64,000 nt of DNA from assembly GCF_002095465.1 (NCBI RefSeq), contig NZ_MLFP01000012.1, positions 1 to 64,000 of the forward strand. Reading direction: 5' to 3'. Of this stretch, positions 18,218 through 27,511 are shown piece by piece. This DNA comes from Pantoea rodasii (GTDB taxonomy: Bacteria > Pseudomonadota > Gammaproteobacteria > Enterobacterales > Enterobacteriaceae). Under the pieces are notes generated by a model. That model was not told the origin of the DNA. It ran no database searches and worked only from the letters and a program-made list of their open reading frames with translations. Made by a program: the position numbers and the translations under genes. The first letter of the stretch is position 1. Each line of letters opens with the position of its first letter.

Positions 18218-18237
18218 TTGTCTGGGCCACCACACAA
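18218..18237 (+). promoter_or_regulatory. Ogr/Delta activator binding site (TGT-N12-ACA)
   Basis: A perfect dyad TTGT-N12-ACAA lies about 160 bp upstream of the Ogr/Delta-like gene. P2/P4 late promoters carry TGT-N12-ACA centred near -55, which would place a start near 18,280. This suggests the activator controls its own promoter. Confidence 0.55.
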
Positions 18238-18394
18238 CGTCATCCAATAGCTCGCCTGTGCCAGCAACGGCACAATGCATTCACCGGAGCCGCCATTGGC
18301 TCTCCCCTTACAAAGAAAGCTAACGATAACGGCTTTATAAACCGTTCACTCCAGCCTGGACGGGGACTGGCGCTAAACAGAAGGATAAAACGTG

Positions 18395-18664
18395 ATGGCA
18401 ATGAAATGCCCTGAATGCAGCATGACCGCACACACGCGTACCAGCGAATATCAGACAGGTACGTTAAAAAAGACGTGGTATCAGTGTCGTAATATCGACT
18501 GCTCCTGCACGTTCACAACGCTGGAGAGCCTGGACACCATTATCATGAAACCGCAGAAGGCAGCTGAAGACGTCCCTGGGAAAGAATCACCGCCTCAACG
18601 GCAGACGCTTAACCGTTATGGATCAGCCAGCAGACTTTCGAACCGCCAGAACGCCCCCGGCTGA
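18395..18664 (+). CDS. Ogr/Delta-like zinc-finger late-transcription activator
   Basis: 90 residues at most. The N-terminal ~45 residues hold the Ogr/Delta zinc finger: CPEC, AHTRTSEY, WYQCRNIDCSCTFTTLES, with Cys pairs CxxC and CxxxxC. These proteins activate P2/P4 late promoters through RNA polymerase. The ATG at 18,395 has AAGGA 9 bases upstream; a GTG at 18,392 and an ATG at 18,401 are alternatives. The late genes sid and psu are missing, so its target in the element is unclear. It could respond to or interfere with a P2-like helper. Confidence 0.8.
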   Translation: MAMKCPECSMTAHTRTSEYQTGTLKKTWYQCRNIDCSCTFTTLESLDTIIMKPQKAAEDVPGKESPPQRQTLNRYGSASRLSNRQNAPG

Positions 18665-18682
18665 GTTTTATCAGCCACACTT

Positions 18683-18710
18683 AACCGGTCATCGTGCCGG
18701 TTTTTTACAT
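18683..18710 (+). terminator. terminator of Ogr/Delta-like gene
   Basis: AACCGG/CCGGTT stem with an 8-base loop followed by a T-run (18,701-18,706), 19 bases after the stop codon. Confidence 0.75.
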
Positions 18711-18943
18711 CCCTTTTCTCTGGCCAGCCTGAAGCGCTTGAGTGCATGCCTATGCTGCATGAAAACGCATGAATAAATGCAGCTGAGTTTATGCAATTCA
18801 GGCCAGCAGTGGCGCGGCCTGAAGGGACTCATGCAGCCGCATGAAAACTGCTACATAAAGCGGGCAGGCGTGGCGGGGGGACGAGCGCGCGCAACTGGGT
18901 AATGGTACTTTGCGAAAATGAATACTAGGAACATAATCAATAA
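18711..18943. other. intergenic spacer between convergent Ogr/Delta-like and SIR2 genes
   Basis: Part of the 327-bp gap between the two genes. Repeated GCATGAA/TGCATG-like words occur (around 18,745-18,845), but no gene, RNA or known site is recognised. Confidence 0.3.
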
Positions 18944-18976
18944 TAAAAAATATGGCCGCCAGTTTGGCAGCCATAT
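18944..18976 (-). terminator. terminator of the SIR2 gene
   Basis: On the minus strand an ATATGGCTGCC/GGCGGCCATAT stem is followed by a T-run. It lies about 16 bases after the SIR2 stop codon. Confidence 0.75.
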
Positions 18977-18991
18977 GATGGCAAGTGGCTA

Positions 18992-20350
18992 TTATGGTGT
19001 TTTTATACCCAATTCGAATTCATCTCCATCTCTCACTTTTTCAAGCAACTCTCTGAGATAATTTGAATATCTGTGAGATTGTATTTCCTCGCCATTCATT
19101 ATTGCGTAATGATATTTGTTATCAAAGGTTTTAATGTCTATTCCAGTTATTTTTTTTACTGTTTCAAGAAGCTTATTAGCGTCGTGCCATCCCTTGTAGC
19201 CGAGAGCTTGGCCGAGAGTTGTGAGCGTGAAAGGATAGCTCGCATTAAATGCCATTCCATCTGAAGATGTCGCAATTCCGTAAAGTTTAGCAAGCTCACC
19301 TTCAGACTCACTGATGTTAGAAAGTACACGGTAATCAACTTGAACAGGATTTCTAGGGATGTCAGTTCTAACGAGGTCATAAGTGCGTGCTAACAATGCA
19401 CGTAAGAGTTTTGGATTTATATTATCAAGGGCTCTGTTAGCACCAAAAGCCGAAAATACCCAAGAGAAATCATTAGCAACAATGCTTTTTATTCTTATGC
19501 TTTTGTTAGCAGAAACTTGGATTAGTCTTTCTCTGCGTGGATATTCATTTTCGCTTTGTTTTTCAACCCACTCTAATATATAAATGTTTGGTATCACATC
19601 GCCATTTTCAGATAGTAACTCATCAATATCAGAGAGTATGTTTTTAATGTTTACATCTTCAGCGCTGTAACCGATAAATAGAAGAGGGTGCTCGGCAAAG
19701 AATGTAAGAAGCTTTGCGCTAAGATACTTTTTCTTTTTTATGAAGTCATCATAGTCGTTGCGGTTGATAATTATACTTTCTGGATCGGAACAGCAACCAT
19801 GAATTTTGAGTATTTCACCCACGCTACCGTGGTTAGCATAAAGGATTTTTTGGCCAATAATAGGTGTGAAATCGGTGTATATGGATTCTAGTAGCTTATC
19901 GTAGTTTGTTGTGATAATTGAGTGTGGATGTATTTGTCTCAAGAGTTCAATCTCGTCACTATCGGAAATAGGCCTTTCTTTAAGTAACGAGTCAAAGAGG
20001 GCTGAGACCTTATGTTTGAAATAAATGCTAGGATCGTTCCCTGCTTCAAATAATTCAGGAGGAAACTCTTTCTCTCCAGCTCCCCAAGCCCATTCATTAT
20101 ACGAATCAGAAAAAACGCTTCCAATATCAATTAACTCAGGATATTTTTGTTTGTAGTAAGCGAATCTTTTATCTATATTCGGGCACTCAGCAGATAGCTG
20201 TTGGAGTAACTCTTCCCAATTTGGCCCTGAAAGATAACGTTTTGTTAATCCTGAACCTACAAAAAGTATAGGTTGGCATCCCATTCCTTCAAGGCATGTC
20301 TTTATGTCATCACTGACATCTTCAACATATTGAGGGTAATTATTTGGCAT
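18992..20350 (-). CDS. SIR2-domain protein, candidate anti-phage NADase
   Basis: 452 residues. SIR2_2-type motifs: ILFVGSGLTKRYL (G32-S33-G34), HSIITTNYDKLLE (N149, D151), LKIHG (His184, the likely catalytic base) and LLFIGYSAEDVNI. Such domains hydrolyse NAD in abortive-infection systems. The C-terminal ~180 residues are unassigned and may sense infection. The gene starts 32 bases after the integrase stop on the same strand with a good AAGGAG. It is clearly more AT-rich than its neighbours, which suggests recent acquisition as cargo. Integrase-proximal cargo slots of P4 satellites are known anti-phage hotspots. Function here is inferred. Confidence 0.75.
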   Translation of the reverse strand: MPNNYPQYVEDVSDDIKTCLEGMGCQPILFVGSGLTKRYLSGPNWEELLQQLSAECPNIDKRFAYYKQKYPELIDIGSVFSDSYNEWAWGAGEKEFPPELFEAGNDPSIYFKHKVSALFDSLLKERPISDSDEIELLRQIHPHSIITTNYDKLLESIYTDFTPIIGQKILYANHGSVGEILKIHGCCSDPESIIINRNDYDDFIKKKKYLSAKLLTFFAEHPLLFIGYSAEDVNIKNILSDIDELLSENGDVIPNIYILEWVEKQSENEYPRRERLIQVSANKSIRIKSIVANDFSWVFSAFGANRALDNINPKLLRALLARTYDLVRTDIPRNPVQVDYRVLSNISESEGELAKLYGIATSSDGMAFNASYPFTLTTLGQALGYKGWHDANKLLETVKKITGIDIKTFDNKYHYAIMNGEEIQSHRYSNYLRELLEKVRDGDEFELGIKTP

Positions 20351-20382
20351 TCAAGACTCCTTCTCACTCTTATGCGAAATTA

Positions 20383-21593
20383 TTAGGCTATGCGAATAGC
20401 TTTGTCAGTGTTAACCGTAAACTCCCCCCACCACTTCATCAATCCTATGCGTTGATCAAGATAAGTTGAACGATTATATGCTCTTCGAACTTCATTTTTA
20501 TCACTATGTGCAAGAGCTGCTTCAATAACATCAGGATTGAAACCAGCTTCATTTAAGGCTGTACTGGCAATCGAACGCAGCCCATGTGCAACAAGTTTTC
20601 CGCCATATCCTATTCGTTTTAAAGCAGCATTAGCGGTCTGGCTATTCATGGATTGTTTTGGATCATTTCTACTTGGGAATACGTGTTCGCGATGCGCACT
20701 TATAGAATTCATCACTTCAAGAATCTCCAAAGCTTGAGACGATAAAGGAATAATGTGCTCTCTCTTTGCCTTCATCCGTTCTGCTGGGATCGTCCAAAGC
20801 TTTTTATCTGTGTCTATCTCTGACCACTTTGTTCCGGAAGCCTCTGAAGGCCGGACAAGAGTCAAGAGTTGCCATTCTATCAAGCACCGAGTTGTTAATG
20901 ACAAGTTCGACATAATCAAAGATCTCATTAAACTTGGCAGTTCTTCAGGTCTTAACGTCGGCATGTTTTGTTTTTTTGGTTTTTCAAAAGCCATTCCAAC
21001 GCCTGATGCTGGATTTGCGTCAATCAAACCGGTGTTGACTGCGTAAATCATTATTTCGTTTATACGCTGTACTAAGCGGCGAACGGTCTCAAGTGCTCCT
21101 CGTGCTTTGATCGGTTCAAGTGCCTCAACTAACGTTCTAGCTTTGATTTGTTGAATAGGGATTTCACCAACCGCTGGAAACACGTCCTTTTCCAACGAGC
21201 GCCAAATATCTTTTGCATAGTCAGGTGTGACGCTTTTGCTTTTAAGCTGAAACCAGTTAGCAGTCACTGTTGAGAAAATGCTATCCAGCGCGATTTTTGC
21301 TGTTCCTCTGTAACCTCCGCTTGAACCTGCGGATCGATTCCATTGGCTAATAGTGCAAGATAATCTGCTCTCAAGTTGCGAGCATTAGCAAGTGAAAGGG
21401 CGGGGAAGGCTCCAAGACCAATCATCGTCCTTTGCTTAGTGGCAGGACGTTGATAGCGAAAGCGCCAAAGTTTTTTGCCACTGGTTTTTATGACTAAAAA
21501 AAGCCCTTCGCCATCATGCAGGGTAATGTCTTTATCAACTGCTTTAGCGCGCAGCACTTCTGTATTGGTTAAAGGGCGTGTGGTCCTTGCCAT
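20383..21593 (-). CDS. tyrosine recombinase integrase of a P4-like element, apparent frameshift
   Basis: About 403 residues when joined. The N-terminal part (LTNTEVLRAKAVDKDITLHDG, LWRFRYQRP, MIGLGAFPALSLANAR) is the DUF4102 arm-binding domain of P4-type integrases. A missing base near 21,288 separates it from the core-binding and catalytic domain: LLTLVRPSEASGTKW (first catalytic Arg), HIIPLS, LVAHGLRSIASTAL (HxLR) and ALAHSDKNEVRRAYNRSTY (Tyr nucleophile). It lies next to the 3' end of ssrA, a classic integration target (as for CP4-57). Without correcting the frame, the integrase would be inactive. Confidence 0.85.
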
Positions 21594-21611
21594 GTCTACA
21601 TTTCCTGCATG

Positions 21612-21666
21612 AATTGGTATACGGAATTGGCATACATTCTAGCGTATACCAATTCGTATACCAATT
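21612..21666. repeat. cluster of 12-bp CGTATACCAATT repeats upstream of integrase
   Basis: Four copies: inverted at 21,612-21,623 and 21,625-21,636 (the latter 10/12), direct at 21,643-21,654 and 21,655-21,666. They form a symmetric array between the integrase start and ssrA. Likely integrase arm sites, excisionase (AlpA-like) sites or an autoregulatory operator. Which one cannot be decided here. Confidence 0.6.
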
Positions 21667-21708
21667 ATCGCCGGATTCAGGCGGATCGTCTCGTAAGGTT
21701 ACAGACAC

Positions 21709-21745
21709 AAAAAAGCCCGCAGGGCTTATGCCGAGCGGGCTTTCA
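21709..21745 (-). terminator. terminator downstream of ssrA
   Basis: AAGCCCGC...GCGGGCTT stem followed, on the minus strand, by a T-run, about 45 bases after the tmRNA 3' end. Confidence 0.7.
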
Positions 21746-21786
21746 GGACTTCTACGGATGACTCTGGAATCATCTTCGAAGGATTT

Positions 21787-22148
21787 TGGTGGAGCTGGCG
21801 GGAGTTGAACCCGCGTCCGAAATTATTACACCGTCGGTACTACATGTTTAGTCAGTCTTTACATTCGCCGGCCAGCTGCGGACAGACACGCCACTGACAA
21901 ACTAGCCTGATTAGATTTAGTGCTTCAACCCCAGGCAAGGCATCCACACGATCTCTTTTGGGTTTGACTTCTCTTGATCCCCGTCTTAAGAGCGGAAGCT
22001 AGGGAGAGAAGGCTCTTGGCAGGTTATTAAGCTGCTAAAGCGTAGTTTTCGTCGTTTGCGACTATTTTTTTGCGGCTTTTTACGAGGCAAACCGCCCCTC
22101 GACATGCACCTAAGGCTTCACAATCCCGTCGAGTCCAGAATCAGCCCC
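21787..22148 (-). ncRNA. ssrA: tmRNA
   Basis: 362 bases. The 5' end (minus strand) starts GGGGCTGATTCTGG and the 3' end carries the tRNA-like TTCAACTCCCGCC...CCACCA. The tag frame at 22,030-22,059 encodes ANDENYALAA followed by TAA. tmRNA rescues stalled ribosomes with SmpB, whose gene lies 44 bases upstream. The 3' end is the island's attachment target and remains intact after insertion. Confidence 0.98.
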
Positions 22149-22192
22149 AAGAACTTCTAATACTACAGAATAATGACGGATGAATCCAGTGC

Positions 22193-22675
22193 TTAACGCT
22201 TTGAATTCTTCATAATACGTGCTTTATCCATTTGCCATTCGCGATCTTTCACATCGTTACGCTTGTCGTGTTCTTTCTTACCGCGCGCCACGCCGATTTT
22301 CAGCTTGGCCCAGGCGTTTTTCCAGTACATCGACAGTGCAACCACCGTGAAACCTTCACGGTTAACACGGCCGTAAAGCGAATCGAGTTCACGCTGTTTT
22401 AGCAACAACTTACGGCTGCGAGTAGGATCGCACACCACGTGCGAAGAGGCGACGGCCAGCGGTTGGAAGGTTGAGCCGAACAGATAGGCTTCACCGTCAC
22501 GCAGCATGATATAGCTGTCGCTGATGTTGGCTTTACCTGCGCGGAGTGATTTAACTTCCCATCCCTGTAGCGACATTCCCGCTTCGAATTCTTCCTCAAT
22601 GAAGTATTCGTGGCGAGCGCGTTTATTGAGGGCAATGGTGGCTGAACCGGGTTTGTGAGCTTTTTTCTTTGTCAT
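22193..22675 (-). CDS. smpB: SsrA-binding protein SmpB
   Basis: 160 residues, full length. It binds the tRNA-like domain of tmRNA in trans-translation. Characteristic segments are [36 protein letters not shown] and the basic C-terminal tail GKKEHDKR ... MKNSKR that enters the decoding site. Next to ssrA on the same strand, and divergent from ratA. Confidence 0.97.
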   Translation of the reverse strand: MTKKKAHKPGSATIALNKRARHEYFIEEEFEAGMSLQGWEVKSLRAGKANISDSYIMLRDGEAYLFGSTFQPLAVASSHVVCDPTRSRKLLLKQRELDSLYGRVNREGFTVVALSMYWKNAWAKLKIGVARGKKEHDKRNDVKDREWQMDKARIMKNSKR

Positions 22676-22833
22676 AGTGCGGCGTAGTCTACATCACTCA
22701 GTCTGTGGGCGCATCCCCCTGTCCTGGGGGCGGTAAAAAACACTCTATTTTAGCACAGCTGGCAAACCCGTGAATTTTGTTTGGTGTCCGAAAATGGTAT
22801 TATTCAACGGTTTTGTGATGAACAGGAACCATT

Positions 22834-23268
22834 ATGGCCCAGATTAGCCGTTCGGCGTTGGTCCCCTATAGCGCTGAGCAGATGTACCAGCTCGTGAATG
22901 ATGTGGACGCTTATCCTCAATTTCTCCCTGGCTGCACGGGCAGTCGCGTGTTGGATAACAGCGGAAATCAAATGACGGCTGCGGTAGATGTCTCGAAAGC
23001 GGGCATCAGTAAAACCTTTACAACGCGCAATACCTTGATCAGCAATCAGAGCATTTTAATGCAGCTGGTTGATGGTCCATTCCGAAAGCTGACCGGTGGA
23101 TGGCACTTCACCTCATTGGGGGATGATGCCTGTAAAGTTGAACTAAGCCTCGACTTCGAATTCACCAATATGTTGGTGGAAATGGCTTTCGGTCGCATTT
23201 TTAAAGAGTTGGCCAACAGCATGGTGCAAGCGTTCAGTCAGCGTGCGAAAGAGGTTTACCGTGCCTGA
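22834..23268 (+). CDS. ratA: ribosome-association toxin RatA (START/polyketide cyclase-like)
   Basis: 144 residues with the SRPBCC/coenzyme Q-binding fold ([32 protein letters not shown]). In E. coli it is described as inhibiting 70S formation; eukaryotic relatives bind coenzyme Q (Coq10). It overlaps the start of ratB by 26 bases, so the two are cotranscribed. Confidence 0.92.
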   Translation: MAQISRSALVPYSAEQMYQLVNDVDAYPQFLPGCTGSRVLDNSGNQMTAAVDVSKAGISKTFTTRNTLISNQSILMQLVDGPFRKLTGGWHFTSLGDDACKVELSLDFEFTNMLVEMAFGRIFKELANSMVQAFSQRAKEVYRA

Positions 23269-23551
23269 TATCAACGTTGAGGTAGTTTATGCGCTGCCAG
23301 ACAAACAATATCTGCGCGCGGTCACGCTGGAAGAAGGGGCGACCGTTGAGCAGGCTATCAAAGCTTCGGGCTTATTAACGCTGCGCAAAGAGATTGATTT
23401 GGCCAGTAACAAGGTGGGCATTTTTAGCCGGCCGGTAAAGCTGGGGGATGCAGTTCAGGATGGCGATCGCGTGGAGATTTATCGTCCTTTGATTGCGGAT
23501 CCTAAAGATTTGCGCCGTCAGCGTGCGGAGCGTTCGGCGACCAATAAATAG
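23243..23551 (+). CDS. ratB: RnfH-family ubiquitin-like protein RatB
   Basis: 102 residues of the RnfH/ThiS-like beta-grasp family: [27 protein letters not shown] and [11 protein letters not shown]. It overlaps ratA. The start at 23,243 lies inside ratA; a start at 23,261 (GTG, followed by PDINVEV) is also possible. Molecular function is poorly known. Confidence 0.88.
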   Translation: MRKRFTVPDINVEVVYALPDKQYLRAVTLEEGATVEQAIKASGLLTLRKEIDLASNKVGIFSRPVKLGDAVQDGDRVEIYRPLIADPKDLRRQRAERSATNK

Positions 23552-23566
23552 CGAAATCGCAAAGAC

Positions 23567-23593
23567 AAAAAAGGCGCTTAGGCGCCTTTTTTG
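23567..23593. terminator. bidirectional terminator between ratB and bamE
   Basis: AAAAAAGGCGC-TTA-GGCGCCTTTTTT hairpin with A- and T-runs, between convergent genes. Confidence 0.85.
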
Positions 23594-23604
23594 TTGCCGC
23601 TTAC

Positions 23605-23952
23605 TTAGCCTTCTTTGCCAGTGAGTTTCGGCTTGTTATCAATATTAGTCAGCGTACCGTTGCTATCAAAGGTCAGCGTCAGGGTTTGTTGCTTCACACC
23701 TTCGTGACCTGGTTCCTGGCGGAACACGTAATACCAGACATTGCTGCCAAACGGATCGTGCATCATCGGTGTGCCGAGCGTGTAGGCAACCTGCTGCTGC
23801 GTCATGCCGGTGTGAATCTTTGAAACATCGTTGGCGACCAGGTAATTACCCTGATTGATATCCGGACGGTACACCACGCGCTCAAGGGTGGAGCATCCGG
23901 CGGTCATCATCAACATTACCACTGCCGCGGCAGTCAGCATTTTACAGCGCAT
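23605..23952 (-). CDS. bamE: outer membrane assembly lipoprotein BamE
   Basis: 115 residues. Signal peptide with lipobox ending TAGC (acylated Cys), then the BamE fold: [37 protein letters not shown]. Part of the BAM complex that inserts beta-barrel proteins. Convergent with ratB and downstream of recN on the same strand. Confidence 0.96.
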   Translation of the reverse strand: MRCKMLTAAAVVMLMMTAGCSTLERVVYRPDINQGNYLVANDVSKIHTGMTQQQVAYTLGTPMMHDPFGSNVWYYVFRQEPGHEGVKQQTLTLTFDSNGTLTNIDNKPKLTGKEG

Positions 23953-24136
23953 CTATACATTCCTTTTCTGGGGCCAAACGCCTTTTGTCAGGCTGTTTTG
24001 TTGCCATCAAATTCTGAACTCTGCATACGGCAGGCTTTATTATGGCGATATGACTGCCGATGATAATAAACCTTTGACCTATTGGAAACCTCTACAGAGC
24101 AAGCATATGACCACCAGGCCAGAAAAAAGTGCGGAA

Positions 24137-25798
24137 TCAGGCTGCTAAAAGTTCTTTTGCATTGGCCAGCGTGTTACGAGTGACCTCGCTGCCACCCAGC
24201 AGACGCGCTAATTCTTGCAGACGAGCACGTTTATCTAGCGGTTGCATATGAGTTTCAGTCATCTCGCCATCGGTCTCTTTGCTGACGTAGAAGTGCTGAT
24301 GTCCGCAGCCCGCCACTTGTGGCAAGTGCGTAACACACATCACCTGCGTAGATTCACCAAGCTGACGCAGCATCTTACCCACCACCGCAGCCGTTGGGCC
24401 GCTGATACCGACATCGACTTCATCGAAGATCATCGCCGGTGTTTCCATTTTTTGCGCGGTGATTACCTGAATCGCTAACGCAATACGCGACAGTTCACCG
24501 CCCGAGGCCACTTTGCCTAAGGGTTGCAACGGCTGTCCTGGGTTAGTGGTCACCCGGAAATCGATGCGGGTGGCGCCATCTGTTGTCAGTTGGTCGGCTT
24601 TGAACTCCAGCTCAATGGCAAACTGACCGTGCGGCATCGAAAGGGTACGCATGCTTTGGGTGATCAGTTGGCTCAGCTCCTGAGCGGCATGTTCACGCAG
24701 TTGATGCAGTTTTTCCGCGCAGGCCAATGCCGCCTGATGATGTGCACCGACTTCGCTTTGTAGCGTTTCCTGATCGCTCTCTTGCTGCGACAACTGCTCT
24801 GCTTCATCCAGCAATTGCTGATACAGCACCGGCAATATCTCGGGCGCAACGTGGTGCTTACGCGCGAGCGTTATCTGACGTGACAGGCGCTGTTCCAGTT
24901 CATGCAGGCGATTGGGATCAAGATCCAAACGTTCGCAGTAATGACGCAATTCATCGCTGGCTTCGCTCAGTTGAATGGCGGCTTCTTCCAGCAGATTGAA
25001 TACACCGCTGACTTTGTCATCCAGCGTCACTAACTCACCCAGCATATTCCGGGCGCTATACAGCAGACTTTGCAGGTTGGTGTCATCGCTATCGGCGAGA
25101 ATTTGCAGGGCTTGCTGACTGGTTGAGAGCAGTTGGCCGCTGTTAGCAAGACGCTTGTACTCTTCATCAATCTGCTCAAATTCGCCCGGCTGTGGGGCAA
25201 ATTCGTTAAGTTCTTTCAGCTGATATTGCAGCAGTTCACGCCGCGCTTCGCGTTCCTGTGACAGCTGTTGATGCTGCGCCAGTGCACGGCAGCTTTGATG
25301 CCAGCGCTGATAATGCTGGCGCATATCAGCAAGCAGATCATCATGCGCAGCGTAAGCATCCAGCAGGTGTTTTTGATGATCCGACTTCAACAGAAGTTGA
25401 TGCGCATGCTGGCCGTGGATTTGAATCAGCAACTGGCCAAGCTCACGAAGCTGTGACAGCGGTACTGACGTGCCGTTGATAAAGCCGCGTGAACGGCCAT
25501 CGGCACTGATCACGCGGCGCAGCAGGCATTCATTACCTTCATCAAGCTGATTTTCCGTCAGCCAGCGCTGCGCCGACGGTGAGGCTTTGAGCTGAAAGCG
25601 CGCGCAGATGTCCGCACGACTGGCACCCTGACGCACCATATCTGCTTCAGCGCGGCCGCCGAGGCACAGACCCAGCGCATCAATCGCGATGGATTTGCCT
25701 GCCCCGGTTTCCCCCGTGATCGCCGTCATACCACGATGAAAGTCGATCTCCAGTTCACGAACGATAGCAAAGTTACTGATGGTCAGTTGTGCCAGCAT
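24137..25798 (-). CDS. recN: DNA repair protein RecN
   Basis: 553 residues, the usual length. SMC-like ATPase in double-strand break repair: Walker A GETGAGKS near the N-terminus, long coiled-coil centre, C-terminal signature SGGELSR and Walker [13 protein letters not shown]. The ATG at 25,798 gives [20 protein letters not shown]. In the raw frame it is fused to nadK because the nadK stop is lost by a one-base deletion; the fusion is not believed. Two LexA-type boxes precede it. Confidence 0.96.
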   Translation of the reverse strand: MLAQLTISNFAIVRELEIDFHRGMTAITGETGAGKSIAIDALGLCLGGRAEADMVRQGASRADICARFQLKASPSAQRWLTENQLDEGNECLLRRVISADGRSRGFINGTSVPLSQLRELGQLLIQIHGQHAHQLLLKSDHQKHLLDAYAAHDDLLADMRQHYQRWHQSCRALAQHQQLSQEREARRELLQYQLKELNEFAPQPGEFEQIDEEYKRLANSGQLLSTSQQALQILADSDDTNLQSLLYSARNMLGELVTLDDKVSGVFNLLEEAAIQLSEASDELRHYCERLDLDPNRLHELEQRLSRQITLARKHHVAPEILPVLYQQLLDEAEQLSQQESDQETLQSEVGAHHQAALACAEKLHQLREHAAQELSQLITQSMRTLSMPHGQFAIELEFKADQLTTDGATRIDFRVTTNPGQPLQPLGKVASGGELSRIALAIQVITAQKMETPAMIFDEVDVGISGPTAAVVGKMLRQLGESTQVMCVTHLPQVAGCGHQHFYVSKETDGEMTETHMQPLDKRARLQELARLLGGSEVTRNTLANAKELLAA

Positions 25799-25806
25799 GA
25801 AATCAC

Positions 25807-25822
25807 CTGTATGTAAAAACAG
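25807..25822 (-). promoter_or_regulatory. LexA (SOS) box of recN
   Basis: CTGTATGTAAAAACAG matches the CTGT-N8-ACAG SOS box exactly and lies 9 bases before the recN ATG. Confidence 0.85.
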
Positions 25823-25846
25823 ATATGGTTTTTCATACAGTATAAA

Positions 25847-25862
25847 CTGGTTTTTTATACAG
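25847..25862 (-). promoter_or_regulatory. second LexA-like box of recN
   Basis: CTGGTTTTTTATACAG differs from CTGT-N8-ACAG at one position. Tandem SOS boxes at recN are known from E. coli. Confidence 0.7.
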
Positions 25863-25883
25863 TAAAGTGGCGCGTGGTGATTT

Positions 25884-26761
25884 TCAGAACAATTTTTTGA
25901 CCAGCCGAGTTTTGAGCTTAAAGTATTAAAATAATTATAATTTTTTGGATGTATCAGGTTGAGGTGATGCGCGCTTCGGCGAATCAGCACATCTTCACCT
26001 TCCTGAATCGGCAACGCGATTTGGCTGTCGCAGCTGATCTCCAAATCGCTACGCAGGGAGGAAAACCGCAGACGAATGGTACTGTTGCTGTTGATCACCA
26101 GCGGGCGCGCGGAAAGCGTGTGCGGGAACATAGGCACCAGCGCTATCGCATCCAGCGATGGCGTAAGAATCGGGCCGCCTGCAGAAAGTGAATAAGCCGT
26201 GGAACCGGTTGGCGTGGAAATAATCAGTCCATCCGAGCGCTGCGAAAAGGCAAAGACTTCATCGATATACACCTCGAATTCAATCATATGCGCCACTTTT
26301 CCGGGATGCAGCACCACTTCATTGATGGCACTGCCAATACGCGGTGAGCACGCCTCTTTGCACACTTGCGCTTCCAGCAAGAAGCGGCTTTCCACAAAGT
26401 ATTCGCCCTGCAGGACATCATCCAGCTGTTGCTGTGCATTATCCGGGTCGAGATCGGTAAGAAAACCAAGGTTACCGCGGTTAATACCAATCACTTTGAT
26501 GTCATAACGCGCCAGCACGCGCGCAGCGCCCAACATATTGCCGTCACCGCCCACCACGACGGCTAAATCGGCGCGTTGACCAATCTCCGCCAGGCTGCCG
26601 GTTTCCACGTCTTTCAACTTCAGTTCGCGCGCAATTTGCTGCTCGACGATCACCTCATAGCCTTTTGCTGTCAGCCAGCGCCAGAGCATTTCATGGGTGG
26701 TTAACGCAGTAGGATGGCGCGGATGACCGACAATCCCAATGCAGTTAAAGTGTTTGTTCAT
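25884..26761 (-). CDS. nadK: NAD kinase, apparent 3' frameshift
   Basis: 292 residues if corrected. Phosphorylates NAD to NADP. GGDGN motif ([15 protein letters not shown]), [14 protein letters not shown], and [15 protein letters not shown] are present. The C-terminus [11 protein letters not shown] should continue KLF-stop. The run at 25,893-25,898 has 6 T where 7 are needed, so the frame reads through into recN. Correcting it puts the stop at 25,884-25,886. Divergent from grpE. Confidence 0.93.
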
Positions 26762-26812
26762 TTAGCAGGGGTTCCTCATAAGCCAAAACGGCCAGGCAAT
26801 GTGATGGGTTCA

Positions 26813-26840
26813 CTTGAAACCGTCAAACTGATCCCCATAA
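26813..26840 (+). promoter_or_regulatory. sigma-32 heat-shock promoter of grpE
   Basis: CTTGAAA (26,813-26,819), a 13-base spacer, and CCCCATAA (26,833-26,840) match the sigma-32 consensus. It lies 43 bases before the grpE ATG. Confidence 0.9.
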
Positions 26841-26883
26841 TAAGCCAACCAGCGAGATGAATGTGCAAAACGCGGAGAAATTC

Positions 26884-27462
26884 ATGAGTAGTAAAGAACA
26901 GAACACCCCTAACGAGCAAGTCTCAGACGAAATTCAACAGGATCAGCAGCACGTGGACGCCGAGACGGCAACTGAGGTGGATCCGCGTGATGAGCGTATC
27001 GCGCAACTGGAAGCGGAATTAGCCCAGTCGCAAGGTGGCGTGCGTGAAGCACAGCTGCGCGCTCAGGCGGAGATTGAGAACATTCGTCGCCGTGCCGAAA
27101 TGGATGTAGAAAAGGCGCACAAATTTGCGCTAGAAAAATTTGCCAACGAGTTGCTGCCAGTGATCGATAGCCTCGAGCGCGCGCTGGAAGTGACTGACAA
27201 AGGCAACGCTGAGTTGGCCTCAATGATTGAAGGCATCGAACTGACACTGAAATCCCTGCTGGGTGCAGTGCGTAAGTACGGTGTTGAAGTGGTGGGTGAA
27301 ACCAATGTGCCGTTCAATCCGGATGTGCATCAGGCGATGTCGATGATTGAATCAGAAGACATGGCGCCGAATCACGTTCTGATGGTCATGCAGCGCGGTT
27401 ACACCCTCAATGGGCGCCTGCTGCGTCCTGCGATGGTGGCAGTGACCAAAGCCAAAGGCTAA
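26884..27462 (+). CDS. grpE: nucleotide exchange factor GrpE
   Basis: 192 residues. DnaK co-chaperone that releases ADP. Acidic Gln-rich N-terminus, long coiled coil ([13 protein letters not shown] ... [20 protein letters not shown]) and the C-terminal beta domain ([33 protein letters not shown]). The ATG at 26,884 has GGAG 9 bases upstream; an earlier in-frame ATG at 26,857 is less likely. Preceded by a sigma-32 promoter. Confidence 0.96.
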   Translation: MSSKEQNTPNEQVSDEIQQDQQHVDAETATEVDPRDERIAQLEAELAQSQGGVREAQLRAQAEIENIRRRAEMDVEKAHKFALEKFANELLPVIDSLERALEVTDKGNAELASMIEGIELTLKSLLGAVRKYGVEVVGETNVPFNPDVHQAMSMIESEDMAPNHVLMVMQRGYTLNGRLLRPAMVAVTKAKG

Positions 27463-27479
27463 TCACTCTGCTGAATACC

Positions 27480-27509
27480 ACAACGGCCGCTGATTGCGGC
27501 CGTTGTCAT
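27480..27509. terminator. terminator between grpE and ung
   Basis: ACAACGGCCGC/GCGGCCGTTGT stem followed by a T-rich stretch, between convergent genes. Confidence 0.8.
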
Positions 27510-27511
27510 TT

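Noticed and set aside
1-21790. tRNA genes in the island
   Set aside because: No cloverleaf or TTCRA-type arm was recognised apart from the tRNA-like end of ssrA.
24137-26761. A single 874-residue NadK-RecN fusion protein
   Set aside because: Explained by a one-base loss at the nadK stop; both parts are full length and LexA boxes precede recN.
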